Source: RHLJ01 sp965247355
GTDB taxonomy: Bacteria > Bacteroidota > Rhodothermia > Balneolales > Balneolaceae
DNA length: 64,000 nt
Reading direction: 5' to 3'
Assembly (NCBI GenBank): GCA_965247355.1
Contig: OZ252011.1
Coordinates: forward strand, 2,542,001-2,606,000
Shown here: piece by piece, positions 17,501 to 24,473 of the stretch
How positions within the stretch are numbered: the first letter of the stretch is position 1
How the letters are laid out: every line of letters begins with the position of its first letter
Made by a program: the position numbers and the translations under genes
Notes under the pieces: model-generated
What the model saw: the letters and a program-made list of their open reading frames with translations, nothing else
Told to the model about the DNA's origin: nothing
Database searches by the model: none

Positions 17501-17909
17501 AGTCTAACCTAATAATTCTATTCTCTAATGGATCGTCCGGTGCAACTCCTAATACAACCTGAGATGTCGGGGCGTTCAGAATTCTAAAAACTTCTCCATC
17601 CATTATTCTAAAATTATCCAGGATTAAATCGCTATCACCCTCGTTTCTAATATAAACTGAAGCGGTATCAAGAGTGCCAATTTGGGTACTATCATCATCA
17701 AAAAAGAAAGGATTAAAGGGTAAACTATAGGAAGGTTTTGTACTATCTTCCCGAAAACCTGCTTCCGGACCAACTAATGCGTTTGATTCTGAAACATCAT
17801 TAGTTTTGTCTGATTCATTTGATGATAGAAAAGGATTCGCTAAGACATTATTACTAATATTTAATCCAACAAAAACAACGACAATGAATGGGATAAATAA
17901 TCGAAACAT
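14565..17909 (-). CDS. Secreted von Willebrand factor A protein with T9SS C-terminal sorting domain
   Basis: A 1114-residue secreted protein. The N-terminus has a signal peptide (MFRLFIPFIVVVFVGLNISN). The first half holds beta-sandwich repeats of the choice-of-anchor D type, each describing strands around phrases like NEGDSDLILDN and NTGFKDLTISHAEF. A von Willebrand A domain lies at about 530-720, with the metal site beginning DNSFS (the usual DxSxS) and GNILVFTDGEETQNS. The end has the type A sorting domain: QNYPNPFNPSTNIRFGLP, then LSSGIYFYRIKAGD and a final KKMMLIK. In T9SS species this domain directs export across the outer membrane and is then cleaved. Surface adhesion or a calcium-dependent scaffold is likely; the ligand is unknown. 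Monocistronic. Confidence 0.85.
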   Translation of the reverse strand: MFRLFIPFIVVVFVGLNISNNVLANPFLSSNESDKTNDVSESNALVGPEAGFREDSTKPSYSLPFNPFFFDDDSTQIGTLDTASVYIRNEGDSDLILDNFRIMDGEVFRILNAPTSQVVLGVAPDDPLENRIIRLDFVFEPSEFRHYTDTVLIESNDPRFENGLIKFAIEKFAKDTLGRLTTQYSTILQGPEGPSENGCTGFEFFAKNTGFKDLTISHAEFKSGSGIHEFGGEGNSYTNWLSFDCEYLEPLNKFDVPVDETIRFAILTKPEFHNLKSDTSFVDTLVVYHNGSGGQSEFPFLTKIFKTEPRVELDFRFSSGINTNVNYVDGNEVKLNRAFQVQNTMNEPITIMNVGFDTLVIDYVNVRPITGVDFRDDDFKIYFDLYENVLLPGDTTFLQIEFNMYNTTSYEYEVDIVWNATTVSYEEEEFEASELYKINATGSISAPRGPTITLEEISTDTLHPSFVNILFQATDSNTGEGITYLDRSNPRIFTDGVRKSSFFTFSEEDREIEPDDAEADLQIVKRDIIDYEVATALVIDNSFSIEPEDLPVIKDAALEFINEKYEDQKIAIYTFSEDIELIQDFTFSKSLLKSAINSIQRSRPSTNLFGAVIEAADKVRPEIDEDFDLSAGDNQLREGNILVFTDGEETQNSFTIEEVEEAIIGIPVYSVGFGEDVDPEQLFRISGSVFGRSIVTPEIRRVKGIFRNIQRDIENTANSFYWLNYISPARTGVKNIVLSVDENQNEGPSGRIDTDFRADGFSSVDPQLVINQSYPDVFGVDELIVPANAIDFRAYASSILNFDPAIYTWEIADESVISIEELRDNNEEVRITALGAIGESTTVTITDNENVNFESENLVKTITVTIGAPTEQPVQVVQIPKGATNSFLLGSSGVVLDVVENNGDFFEISYTYGPDITGDLPGDIVSILGGQILTVETSTYGSIDIKYNLEFDVSDYTTDEIDEITILKREDSGSAWVDLSNETGVERTVTGGNTLIISGLTSFSQFVLASSNAGIINSNELDDLGIPEEFKLSQNYPNPFNPSTNIRFGLPKTSEVNVTVYNMLGQRVSTLYSGRKQAGYHTLRFDASALSSGIYFYRIKAGDFVQTKKMMLIK

Positions 17910-18020
17910 ATAAACACTTTTAATTAAAATTCTAAAATAAAAAAAATAGACTGCTTTTGACTCAATAATTTGAAATAATTAGTTTGATAATATAATTCCC
18001 TTCCATTTCCTTTTAAAGCC

Positions 18021-18758
18021 TTATTCAAAAACCTCTCTTTTTTCTTCTACGGACAATCTTATCCTTTTAATCCCTTTAAAAATACCAAGTACCATCAACG
18101 ACCAAACAACAATAATTACTTCCAGTACTAAAATATAGGTTGGCCATTCAGGTAAAATGCTAAAAAATGTGGTGCCGGGTGGTTTATCCATCACATACAG
18201 ATAGTTACTGTTCAGGATCAGGTTGATTCCATAGATACACACAGCCACTACATTCAACCAGATAACCGTTCTGCCTACATCTTTCAGTTCAAGTTCCCAC
18301 TTCCATTCTATGGCCGGATACAGAGCCAGAAGTACTAGTCCCATATGTACCATCCAGTAACGGATTGCATCATAATGAAAGAGCGAGTAATCGACAGAAG
18401 GAGTGAAATTGGCTTGTGAAACACCGAGTACAATCCAGAAAAACACAATCGCCCAGACAAGTCTGCTTTTAACAAGATATACTCCCACCATAATAAACGG
18501 CAGAAAATTGCACATATGAAGCGGGATATCTTTGGTACTATCAAAAGTATCGGTATACAGGTTTAAGGGAATTTTAGCGAGCTGGACAACAGATAGGGTA
18601 ATGGCGATTCCAAGTAATACTTTTCGCTGACTTTCTTCAGAATGGGTTTTCATGTAGCGGATAAACCATACCGCAAAAAGTAAAAACCCAAAAAGTAGCA
18701 GTAGGTGTTCTACAGAATAAGAAGTGAAGTAGTTACTGGTCCCGAAAAAAGAATTCAA
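18021..18758 (-). CDS. YwaF/TIGR02206-family integral membrane protein
   Basis: A 245-residue, probably seven-helix inner-membrane protein of the TIGR02206 (YwaF) family, related to TMEM164. The family motif IPLHMCNFLPFI, with its His-x-Cys, lies near residue 82, and a second conserved His is in YWMVHMGLV. The eukaryotic relative TMEM164 is reported to be an acyltransferase; a catalytic role here is only inferred. The start is probably TTG: no ATG in frame keeps the first helix, and a stop lies six codons upstream. The gene is on the same strand as the vWA and tandem-repeat genes but separated by over 50 bases from each. Confidence 0.78.
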   Translation of the reverse strand: MNSFFGTSNYFTSYSVEHLLLLFGFLLFAVWFIRYMKTHSEESQRKVLLGIAITLSVVQLAKIPLNLYTDTFDSTKDIPLHMCNFLPFIMVGVYLVKSRLVWAIVFFWIVLGVSQANFTPSVDYSLFHYDAIRYWMVHMGLVLLALYPAIEWKWELELKDVGRTVIWLNVVAVCIYGINLILNSNYLYVMDKPPGTTFFSILPEWPTYILVLEVIIVVWSLMVLGIFKGIKRIRLSVEEKREVFE

Positions 18759-18814
18759 AGTGGTTATGCTGATTTATCAGAATAACCGAAAATCTGACTA
18801 TAAATAAAAGAAGC

Positions 18815-20023
18815 TTATTCTACGGAGTCTTTTTTATATAACTGAACTACATCAGCCGGGCTTAGATCTTCCAATTCCAGATTACTGAGCTGTGCATAGA
18901 ATTCCTTAGGTACACCTTCGTTTAACAAGGTAAGCACTCCAGTAAAGGACATTTCATCAAAAACCTCGGAAGCCCCCATCGCCTGTACATAATCCACAGG
19001 AACATTGCGGTTATAGAGGGCAAGCATTCCGTTCGGTGACATCTCGTCAAACAGATCCGCATTGGCCAGATCCTGAATGTAGCTGATAGGTATATTTTCG
19101 TTGTACAAAGCTACCGCACCGGCACCAGACATGGAGTCGAATAAATCGGTATCGGCTAACTCCTGCATGTATGAAACGGGAACATCCTGATTGTATAATC
19201 CCAGCATTCCATTGGCCCTCATATCATCAAAAATTCCAGTTTCTGCCATTCCCAAAATATATTCGAGGGGCATATCTGATCGGTAAATAGCAAGTAGTCC
19301 TGCTCCGGACATCTCATCAAACAGATCTGCTTCTCCAATTGCCTGAATGTATTCTAATGGAACATTCTCATTATATAGAGCCAGAGCTCCGTTACCGGCT
19401 AGTTCATCGAATAAATCAGCTTGTCCTAATGATGTATAGTAGGATTCGGGAACATTGGCATTAAATAATGCAATCAAAGAATTGAAGGAAAGTTCATCAA
19501 ACAGATCTGCTTCTGAGATTGCCTGATAATAGCTATTAGGAATTCCAGCGCGATATAAAGCCAGCAATCCTGCTGATGATACTTCATCAAAAATATCCAG
19601 CTCATCTAATCTTTGAACAAATTGAACAGGAACATTCGCATCGAAAAGTGCCTCTGCTCCATTTACAGAAATATCTTCTGAGATGTCGATAGAACGAAGC
19701 TGGCCTACATAATCCAGAAAAGTACCGGCAGCTGGAACTTCTGCTACCGTTGTTTCTCCGGTGATGGGGGCTGGTACTTCATTTTGGGCAAAAGTATTTG
19801 CGAAAAAATCGGTAACAAAATCAGTTGCGCGCGGAAATGGATTCATGAACATCATCACTGCAATGAAGAGTACTATCGTAAATGCAGTGAATTGAAAAAT
19901 TTTTGGCTTTCGCTTTACCTCTTCCGGCTCAGGAGGTAAACCGGATTCATCCATCGATTTTTCGTTGATGTAGTCGTCTAAATCGAAGCCTTCTTTAGGA
20001 GATCTGAATTGTTGTTTGCCCAT
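18815..20023 (-). CDS. Single-pass membrane protein of ten 30-residue tandem repeats
   Basis: A 402-residue protein not assigned to a named family. The N-terminus is cytoplasmic-looking and charged (residues 1-45), followed by one membrane helix (FTAFTIVLFIAVMMFMNPF). A short linker leads to about ten tandem 30-residue repeats filling the rest. The consensus is roughly (E/S)Y(I/Y)Q.L.(E/D)ADLFDEMS, then .NG.LALYN.N(V/I)P. Spacing is exactly 30 in most units. They resemble, loosely, the helical repeats found after BlaR1/M56 peptidase domains, but no peptidase is present. The longest frame starts at a TTG; the ATG at 20023 is preferred. An exposed alpha-solenoid for protein binding is the simplest reading. 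It is flanked by single genes, with no obvious partner. Confidence 0.75.
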   Translation of the reverse strand: MGKQQFRSPKEGFDLDDYINEKSMDESGLPPEPEEVKRKPKIFQFTAFTIVLFIAVMMFMNPFPRATDFVTDFFANTFAQNEVPAPITGETTVAEVPAAGTFLDYVGQLRSIDISEDISVNGAEALFDANVPVQFVQRLDELDIFDEVSSAGLLALYRAGIPNSYYQAISEADLFDELSFNSLIALFNANVPESYYTSLGQADLFDELAGNGALALYNENVPLEYIQAIGEADLFDEMSGAGLLAIYRSDMPLEYILGMAETGIFDDMRANGMLGLYNQDVPVSYMQELADTDLFDSMSGAGAVALYNENIPISYIQDLANADLFDEMSPNGMLALYNRNVPVDYVQAMGASEVFDEMSFTGVLTLLNEGVPKEFYAQLSNLELEDLSPADVVQLYKKDSVE

Positions 20024-20076
20024 AATTTTCAATGCGTTCAGTGGAGGTAATACCTCTGAAGATTGAAAATGTTACA

Positions 20077-20439
20077 TCAATTTATCCCCATTCCAAAAAC
20101 AATTCTGTTTCCGTAGGGATCATGCACTTTAAAATCCCGCATTCCATATTCATGGTTTTGAGGAGAGGTGATCTGTTTGATCTGATTTGAAGAAAGCTCT
20201 TCATATACGGCATTCACATCATGGCAATAGATATAGATGACTCTCGGCTGAATTTTATTTAACTCTGACCTGACAAAGTGAATTTGAACAATATCTTCTC
20301 TCTTAGCAACAATATATTCGTTCGGATCTCCCCATTTAAACTCAATAGAAAAACCTAACTTTTCTGTGTACCAGCTTGCCGCTTCTTCAGGATTATGTAC
20401 CGGAAATTGGGTTGCAAAGTGTGATAGTTTCTTTTCCAT
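20077..20439 (-). CDS. VOC-superfamily (glyoxalase/bleomycin-resistance fold) protein
   Basis: A 120-residue single-unit vicinal oxygen chelate protein with the repeated beta-alpha-beta-beta-beta layout. The first half has EAASWYTEKLGFSIEFKWG, the second ends with RDFKVHDPYGNRIVFGMG, the family-typical D(P/E)xGN block. A metal site of His/Glu residues is plausible (H in TQFPVH, E in the second half) but not certain. Members include antibiotic-binding proteins, glyoxalases and dioxygenases; the substrate cannot be named. The gene is 6 bases from the TolB-like gene on the same strand, so the two are likely co-transcribed. Confidence 0.82.
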   Translation of the reverse strand: MEKKLSHFATQFPVHNPEEAASWYTEKLGFSIEFKWGDPNEYIVAKREDIVQIHFVRSELNKIQPRVIYIYCHDVNAVYEELSSNQIKQITSPQNHEYGMRDFKVHDPYGNRIVFGMGIN

Positions 20440-20445
20440 AGTCGG

Positions 20446-21336
20446 TTAATCTTTTGAAATCCATCCCCAGCTCGGATATCCGTCATAGGCCGGGTGATTT
20501 GTTAATCTGGATTTGTTACTTCCGTCAGCATTCATGATATAGATATCATGATTGTTATCTGTATTCTGATTTCGGTATTTCCAAACGATTTGCTTTCCAT
20601 CCGGTGACCAGCTTAATTCGCCATCTTCAGCATCATTATCTGTAAGTCTGATGACATCACTCCCATCAGGTTTCATAGTATAGATTTCTAAATCGGCTCC
20701 ATCCCTTTTGGATGCAAATGCAATTCGGTCCCCACTTGGCGACCACTCCGCATACCGATCCAGACTATCACTTTGGGTTATTCGAAGCTGATTACTTCCG
20801 TCACGATTCATAACATATAATTCGGTATTGCCATCCCGGTTTGAACGAAAAAGAATCTTCTCACTATCAGGTGACCACCGTGGCTGTGTGTTTCCTTCTT
20901 CATCAAACGTAAGCTGCCTTTCGTCAGATCCATCCGCATTAACCGTGAAAATCTGAGTGGTTTCTCCAACTTCAAGATGATAGGTCAGGTATTTTCCATT
21001 GGGAGCATTGTGCATTAAAACTGTTGGGTGTAGTTCCGGCAGATGGGGCGCTGTTTCCTCGCTTTTTATATTCACTCGATGTCTCATTACTTCCTGTTCT
21101 CCCACCGTTTTTATATAGAGAACTTCATCTTTCCCAAACCAAACCGGGTGATAGCTCCACGTGGTGTCATCAGTGAGTTTGGTGATTTCCTGTGTTAGTG
21201 GATCGAGTTGATAGATATTGAAAGCAACACTATCTCTGGTGGAATGAAAGATAATTGCAGAATCTTGTGATTTATCCTCTACCGGAGAACAAGTCACAAT
21301 TGAAAGAATTAGGAAAAGGGAGCTGTATTTGATCAT
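20446..21336 (-). CDS. TolB-like beta-propeller lipoprotein (PD40/WD40 repeats)
   Basis: A 296-residue probable lipoprotein: a hydrophobic start with a cysteine following SIVT (residue about 16). The rest is a series of PD40 beta-propeller blades with the signature pattern of an SPDG or SPSGD turn followed by aromatic and charged residues: WSPDSEKILFRSNRDG, WSPSGDRIAFASKRDG and WSPDGKQIVWKYRNQN, plus NADGS turns. This is the architecture of TolB C-terminal domains and periplasmic DPP-like propellers, without an enzymatic domain. It may bind a surface partner or carbohydrate. It is transcribed first of a pair with the VOC gene 6 bases downstream. Confidence 0.83.
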   Translation of the reverse strand: MIKYSSLFLILSIVTCSPVEDKSQDSAIIFHSTRDSVAFNIYQLDPLTQEITKLTDDTTWSYHPVWFGKDEVLYIKTVGEQEVMRHRVNIKSEETAPHLPELHPTVLMHNAPNGKYLTYHLEVGETTQIFTVNADGSDERQLTFDEEGNTQPRWSPDSEKILFRSNRDGNTELYVMNRDGSNQLRITQSDSLDRYAEWSPSGDRIAFASKRDGADLEIYTMKPDGSDVIRLTDNDAEDGELSWSPDGKQIVWKYRNQNTDNNHDIYIMNADGSNKSRLTNHPAYDGYPSWGWISKD

Positions 21337-21434
21337 CGAACCTGATTTATTTGAATTTAATTAACATACAGGTAGATACACATCTTCGTTTCTAAATTTA
21401 TATGAAAGACTCTCTCAATTTATAAAATGAGATA

Positions 21435-22556
21435 TTAAGAGTTGTTTTCTGCCAGATACTGTTTTGGAGTCAGCCCGGTTTGTTGCTTAAAAACCCTGTA
21501 GAAAGAAGCACTGCTGTTGAAGCCACAATCTTTGGCAATAGCTTCGATGGTAAGATTTTTATATTTCGGATCAGGAAGCCTCTCTTTCACTTCTTTTACC
21601 CGATACTCATTCACAAATTCAAAGAAATTCTTTCCGGTTGTATTATTGATGATGAAAGACAGCCGATGTGAAGGAATACCTATTTCGTCAGCAAGTTCAC
21701 TGATCTTTAAACCAGGGTTCAGATAAGGCTCATGCTTCTTCATGTATTCTAATACGATAGTACCCTCTGGCTCAATCCCTCCCTCTTTATCAAAAATAGC
21801 TTCCATTCCTTCCTGCTCGATGGGGGTCACGAAAAAAGTCTCCGGGTTAAGAATCGCGGCAAAGCCTAAGGTCTGGACAAAAAGAGTGAGAAAAAGATAG
21901 GTTATATAATCGAACTGTATAAACGTTTCATAATCATCCAGTAAAAAGAGATGAAATACGAGGGTCAATGCCCAGAAAATGAGGAACCCACCAATCAATG
22001 AAACTACCCAGCGATGTTGGTACAGGTGCGTATCTGAATAGTGTTCCCCTACTTTATCAAAATAAATTTTAAATCGAACCATAGCATAGAGACCATACAG
22101 AAACTGAATTCCGACATAAATAAAGAAAAATACGTCCACCTGATTCCAGTAATTGTTATAATAATCAATCAGAAACTGAGCTTTTCTGCTTCCCTCCATC
22201 CAATAAAACGGAAAGGCGAGCCAGGTTGCTAATATCATCGGCAACAAATGAATTACATCCCACCATTTGACAGATGCGTTTTTTGAAATCGAAAACTTTT
22301 GAAAAAAATAGAGTCCCGGACCAAGTAAAAACCAAAATGGATAGCTTACCCAAATCAGGTGAGGGTATTCCTTGAACCACTCAAAATACTCGAATAAAAA
22401 ATTACCGGATTGAATCGCCACCAGAAAAAGAATGACTCCTATAATTACCCGCTGTCTGTAATTTCCTTTTTTATTGAGGAAAAGAATGGGCGCAAGCATA
22501 GCGCATTGAACCGTGCCCCAGGTAATTAAAATCGTCCAGATGTTTTGGGATATCAT
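21435..22556 (-). CDS. Membrane-bound AraC-family transcriptional regulator
   Basis: A 373-residue protein with a hydrophobic N-terminal half of about seven helices and a C-terminal AraC/XylS DNA-binding domain (about 270-373). The DNA-binding part has both helix-turn-helix units: ISELADEIGIPSHRLSFIIN and IEAIAKDCGFNSSASFYRVF, then KQQTGLTPKQYL. This architecture is common in Bacteroidota and related phyla and links membrane sensing to transcription. The signal is unknown. It is monocistronic and followed after about 100 bases by the TolB-like gene. Confidence 0.88.
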   Translation of the reverse strand: MISQNIWTILITWGTVQCAMLAPILFLNKKGNYRQRVIIGVILFLVAIQSGNFLFEYFEWFKEYPHLIWVSYPFWFLLGPGLYFFQKFSISKNASVKWWDVIHLLPMILATWLAFPFYWMEGSRKAQFLIDYYNNYWNQVDVFFFIYVGIQFLYGLYAMVRFKIYFDKVGEHYSDTHLYQHRWVVSLIGGFLIFWALTLVFHLFLLDDYETFIQFDYITYLFLTLFVQTLGFAAILNPETFFVTPIEQEGMEAIFDKEGGIEPEGTIVLEYMKKHEPYLNPGLKISELADEIGIPSHRLSFIINNTTGKNFFEFVNEYRVKEVKERLPDPKYKNLTIEAIAKDCGFNSSASFYRVFKQQTGLTPKQYLAENNS

Positions 22557-22784
22557 AGCTCAATAATAGCAATTCTGTGAAACTGTATTATCATAGATTC
22601 CTCAACTAGTGATAAATCCTGATGCAATTCACCAGTTAAGTGCTCTGTTCACTACCTGCTAACTATTTCAAACTTATGCTCAAACGTTACCCGAATTTAT
22701 CAGCAAGTATTATGGCGTGTTTACCGGGCACTGGTATTATATACTTTCACTTACCAGGCAACAGATCAATCCTACATGATTTTT
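22557..22784. other. Intergenic region, nothing recognised
   Basis: A stretch of 228 bases between the AraC-type regulator (its start) and the ECF42 gene (its stop). A 60-residue rightward frame exists but has no plausible start context or homology. No repeat of families A-D and no clear terminator was seen. Confidence 0.4.
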
Positions 22785-24065
22785 TTAATTATGTCGGATA
22801 TTTTTGGTGTCGCATTCCATAATTTTCTTTTCTATGAATTGTTGATCAGGCTTTTTTTCTGTTAAATCCAGAGCAACTTGATAGTAGGATTTTGCTATTT
22901 CAAATCTTCCAAGCTGTCGGTTCATATCTGCAATAGCAGCAAACAGTAGTGGTCTTTTTATAGCATCTGATTTCTTTTCAAGCTCTTTGAGTACATCGAG
23001 ACCTTTTTCAAGTCCTTTCACCCTACTCAACGCTATAGCATGGTTTAGCCGGATCATAATGGAGTTATCCATATCCATAATCTTTTCATAACAATACAGG
23101 ATAGTACTCCAATCTGTTTCCTCAAAGGTAACGGCTGAACAGTGAACCGATGCAATGGTTGACTCTAAATGGTACTTACTTAGCTCAGTACTGCTTCTTG
23201 ATTTTTTGAGGAAGTCGAAACCAACTCCAATAAGCTCTTTATCCCATTTAGAGCGATCCTGCTCTGCAATTTCTATAAGTTCTCCTGTTTCATTCAATCG
23301 GGATGGGAACCGTGCTAATGTTAAATACATCAAGGAAAGCAGTGCATAAATTTTGCCTTTATCTGTTTCCTCAATTTCTAAAAGAAGCATTGCTAACCTT
23401 ATGGCTTCGTAACATATTTCTTCGTCAATAATTATTTTGCTTCGGGTAGTCTTATAGCCCTCGTTAAATATCAGATAAATAATAGTAAGCACGGTGTCAA
23501 TCCGGTCAGAAATTTCTGAAAGAAAGGGAATGCCAATTTGTTCACGCCCATCTTTTAGTTGACTTCTTGCTCTGAAAATTCCCTTTTTTACTGCTGAAGA
23601 ACTCATCAATAATGCATTGGCAATTTCTGTATCTCCAAAACCGGAAAGCACCTTTAGTGTGAGCATGATCTGGGCTTTAGTTTTTAAATCCGGGTGGCAA
23701 CAAGCGAATAAAACCCTAAGCTGACTATCCTTTATTTCATGATCGAGGAATAGTTCATCGATAGTTTCTTCCGCTTGCTCATAGTGAATTTTTTCATTTT
23801 TCTCAGCATGTCTCTTCTTACGATTTAACTCATTGATGATTTTATTCTTTGCCACCAACATGAGCCAGGCTTCAGGGTTTTCCGGGGTACCTTTAATCCC
23901 CCAGGTTTTAATAGCTGAAAGGAAGGTCTCCTGAATGATGTCTTCAATTAAAGCTACATTCTGAAAACCGAAAATTCGGATTAAAATAGCAGACATCTTT
24001 CCTGACTGCTGCCTGAAAAGATGTTCTACTAAATTGGATGATGTTTGCAAGCCAGATGCCTTCAC
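22785..24065 (-). CDS. ECF42-type RNA polymerase sigma factor
   Basis: A 426-residue sigma factor with an extended C-terminal domain, the signature of group ECF42. Region 2 has IRIFGFQNVALIEDIIQETF and WLMLVAKNKIINELNRKKR, region 4 has VLSGFGDTEIANALLMSSSA. The C-terminal part is a helical, TPR-like DUF6596 domain of about 230 residues (EICYEAIRLAMLLLE, NHAIALSRVKGL) that is thought to control activity in place of an anti-sigma. It begins with a GTG immediately after the TAA of the YCII gene with no gap, so translation is coupled. ECF42 factors are typically encoded with DGPF/YCII proteins, as here. Targets are probably linked to stress or secondary metabolism. Confidence 0.9.
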   Translation of the reverse strand: MKASGLQTSSNLVEHLFRQQSGKMSAILIRIFGFQNVALIEDIIQETFLSAIKTWGIKGTPENPEAWLMLVAKNKIINELNRKKRHAEKNEKIHYEQAEETIDELFLDHEIKDSQLRVLFACCHPDLKTKAQIMLTLKVLSGFGDTEIANALLMSSSAVKKGIFRARSQLKDGREQIGIPFLSEISDRIDTVLTIIYLIFNEGYKTTRSKIIIDEEICYEAIRLAMLLLEIEETDKGKIYALLSLMYLTLARFPSRLNETGELIEIAEQDRSKWDKELIGVGFDFLKKSRSSTELSKYHLESTIASVHCSAVTFEETDWSTILYCYEKIMDMDNSIMIRLNHAIALSRVKGLEKGLDVLKELEKKSDAIKRPLLFAAIADMNRQLGRFEIAKSYYQVALDLTEKKPDQQFIEKKIMECDTKNIRHN

Positions 24066-24401
24066 TTACATTTTCATGACTTCCCGTACCTCGATACTTC
24101 CACCAAGCCGAAGTACAGGACAATCTTTTGCCAACTCGGTAGCTTCTTCAAGAGAACTCGCATTTATGATATAAAACCCGCCCACCATTTCTTTTGCTTC
24201 AATGAAAGGTCCATCACTCACTATTTTCTCTTTTCCTTTTATACTTTTTGCTTCCAGGTGTAGTGGTTCTCCTGAATCATAATGATCCCCCAGATTTTCA
24301 ATCCACTTCATGTGCAGCCTAATTTCTTCCTGCATTTCTTCAGGAGAGGATTCCTGGAAAGCTTCAACATTATCAAATAAAATTAACATATACTTATTCA
24401 T
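24066..24401 (-). CDS. YCII/DGPF-family partner protein of ECF42
   Basis: A 111-residue ferredoxin-like fold protein (YCII, also called DGPF). It begins MNKYMLILFDN and has the family motif SDGPFIEAKEMVGGFYII. The longest frame begins 22 codons earlier but the ATG at 24401 matches the family start. Homologues are encoded beside ECF42 sigma genes and may be targets of the sigma factor, though their biochemistry is poorly known. The stop TAA abuts the sigma GTG. An 11-bp inverted repeat lies immediately upstream at 24421-24459. Confidence 0.88.
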   Translation of the reverse strand: MNKYMLILFDNVEAFQESSPEEMQEEIRLHMKWIENLGDHYDSGEPLHLEAKSIKGKEKIVSDGPFIEAKEMVGGFYIINASSLEEATELAKDCPVLRLGGSIEVREVMKM

Positions 24402-24420
24402 GGTATCTCCATTTTTTATT

Positions 24421-24459
24421 GGTTGATGTTCACTTAAATAACAAACTGGAACATCAACC
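24421..24459. promoter_or_regulatory. 11-bp inverted repeat upstream of the YCII-ECF42 pair
   Basis: GGTTGATGTTC (24421-24431) and GAACATCAACC (24449-24459) are perfect inverted arms with a 17-base spacer. The repeat lies between the histidine kinase stop (24474) and the YCII start (24401). There is no T-run on the reverse strand, so a terminator is unlikely. A TGTCCCGGG on the reverse strand, just upstream, resembles ECF42 -35 elements that begin TGTC. An operator or an autoregulated promoter is the simplest reading. Confidence 0.45.
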
Positions 24460-24473
24460 CGGGACAAATTCTG

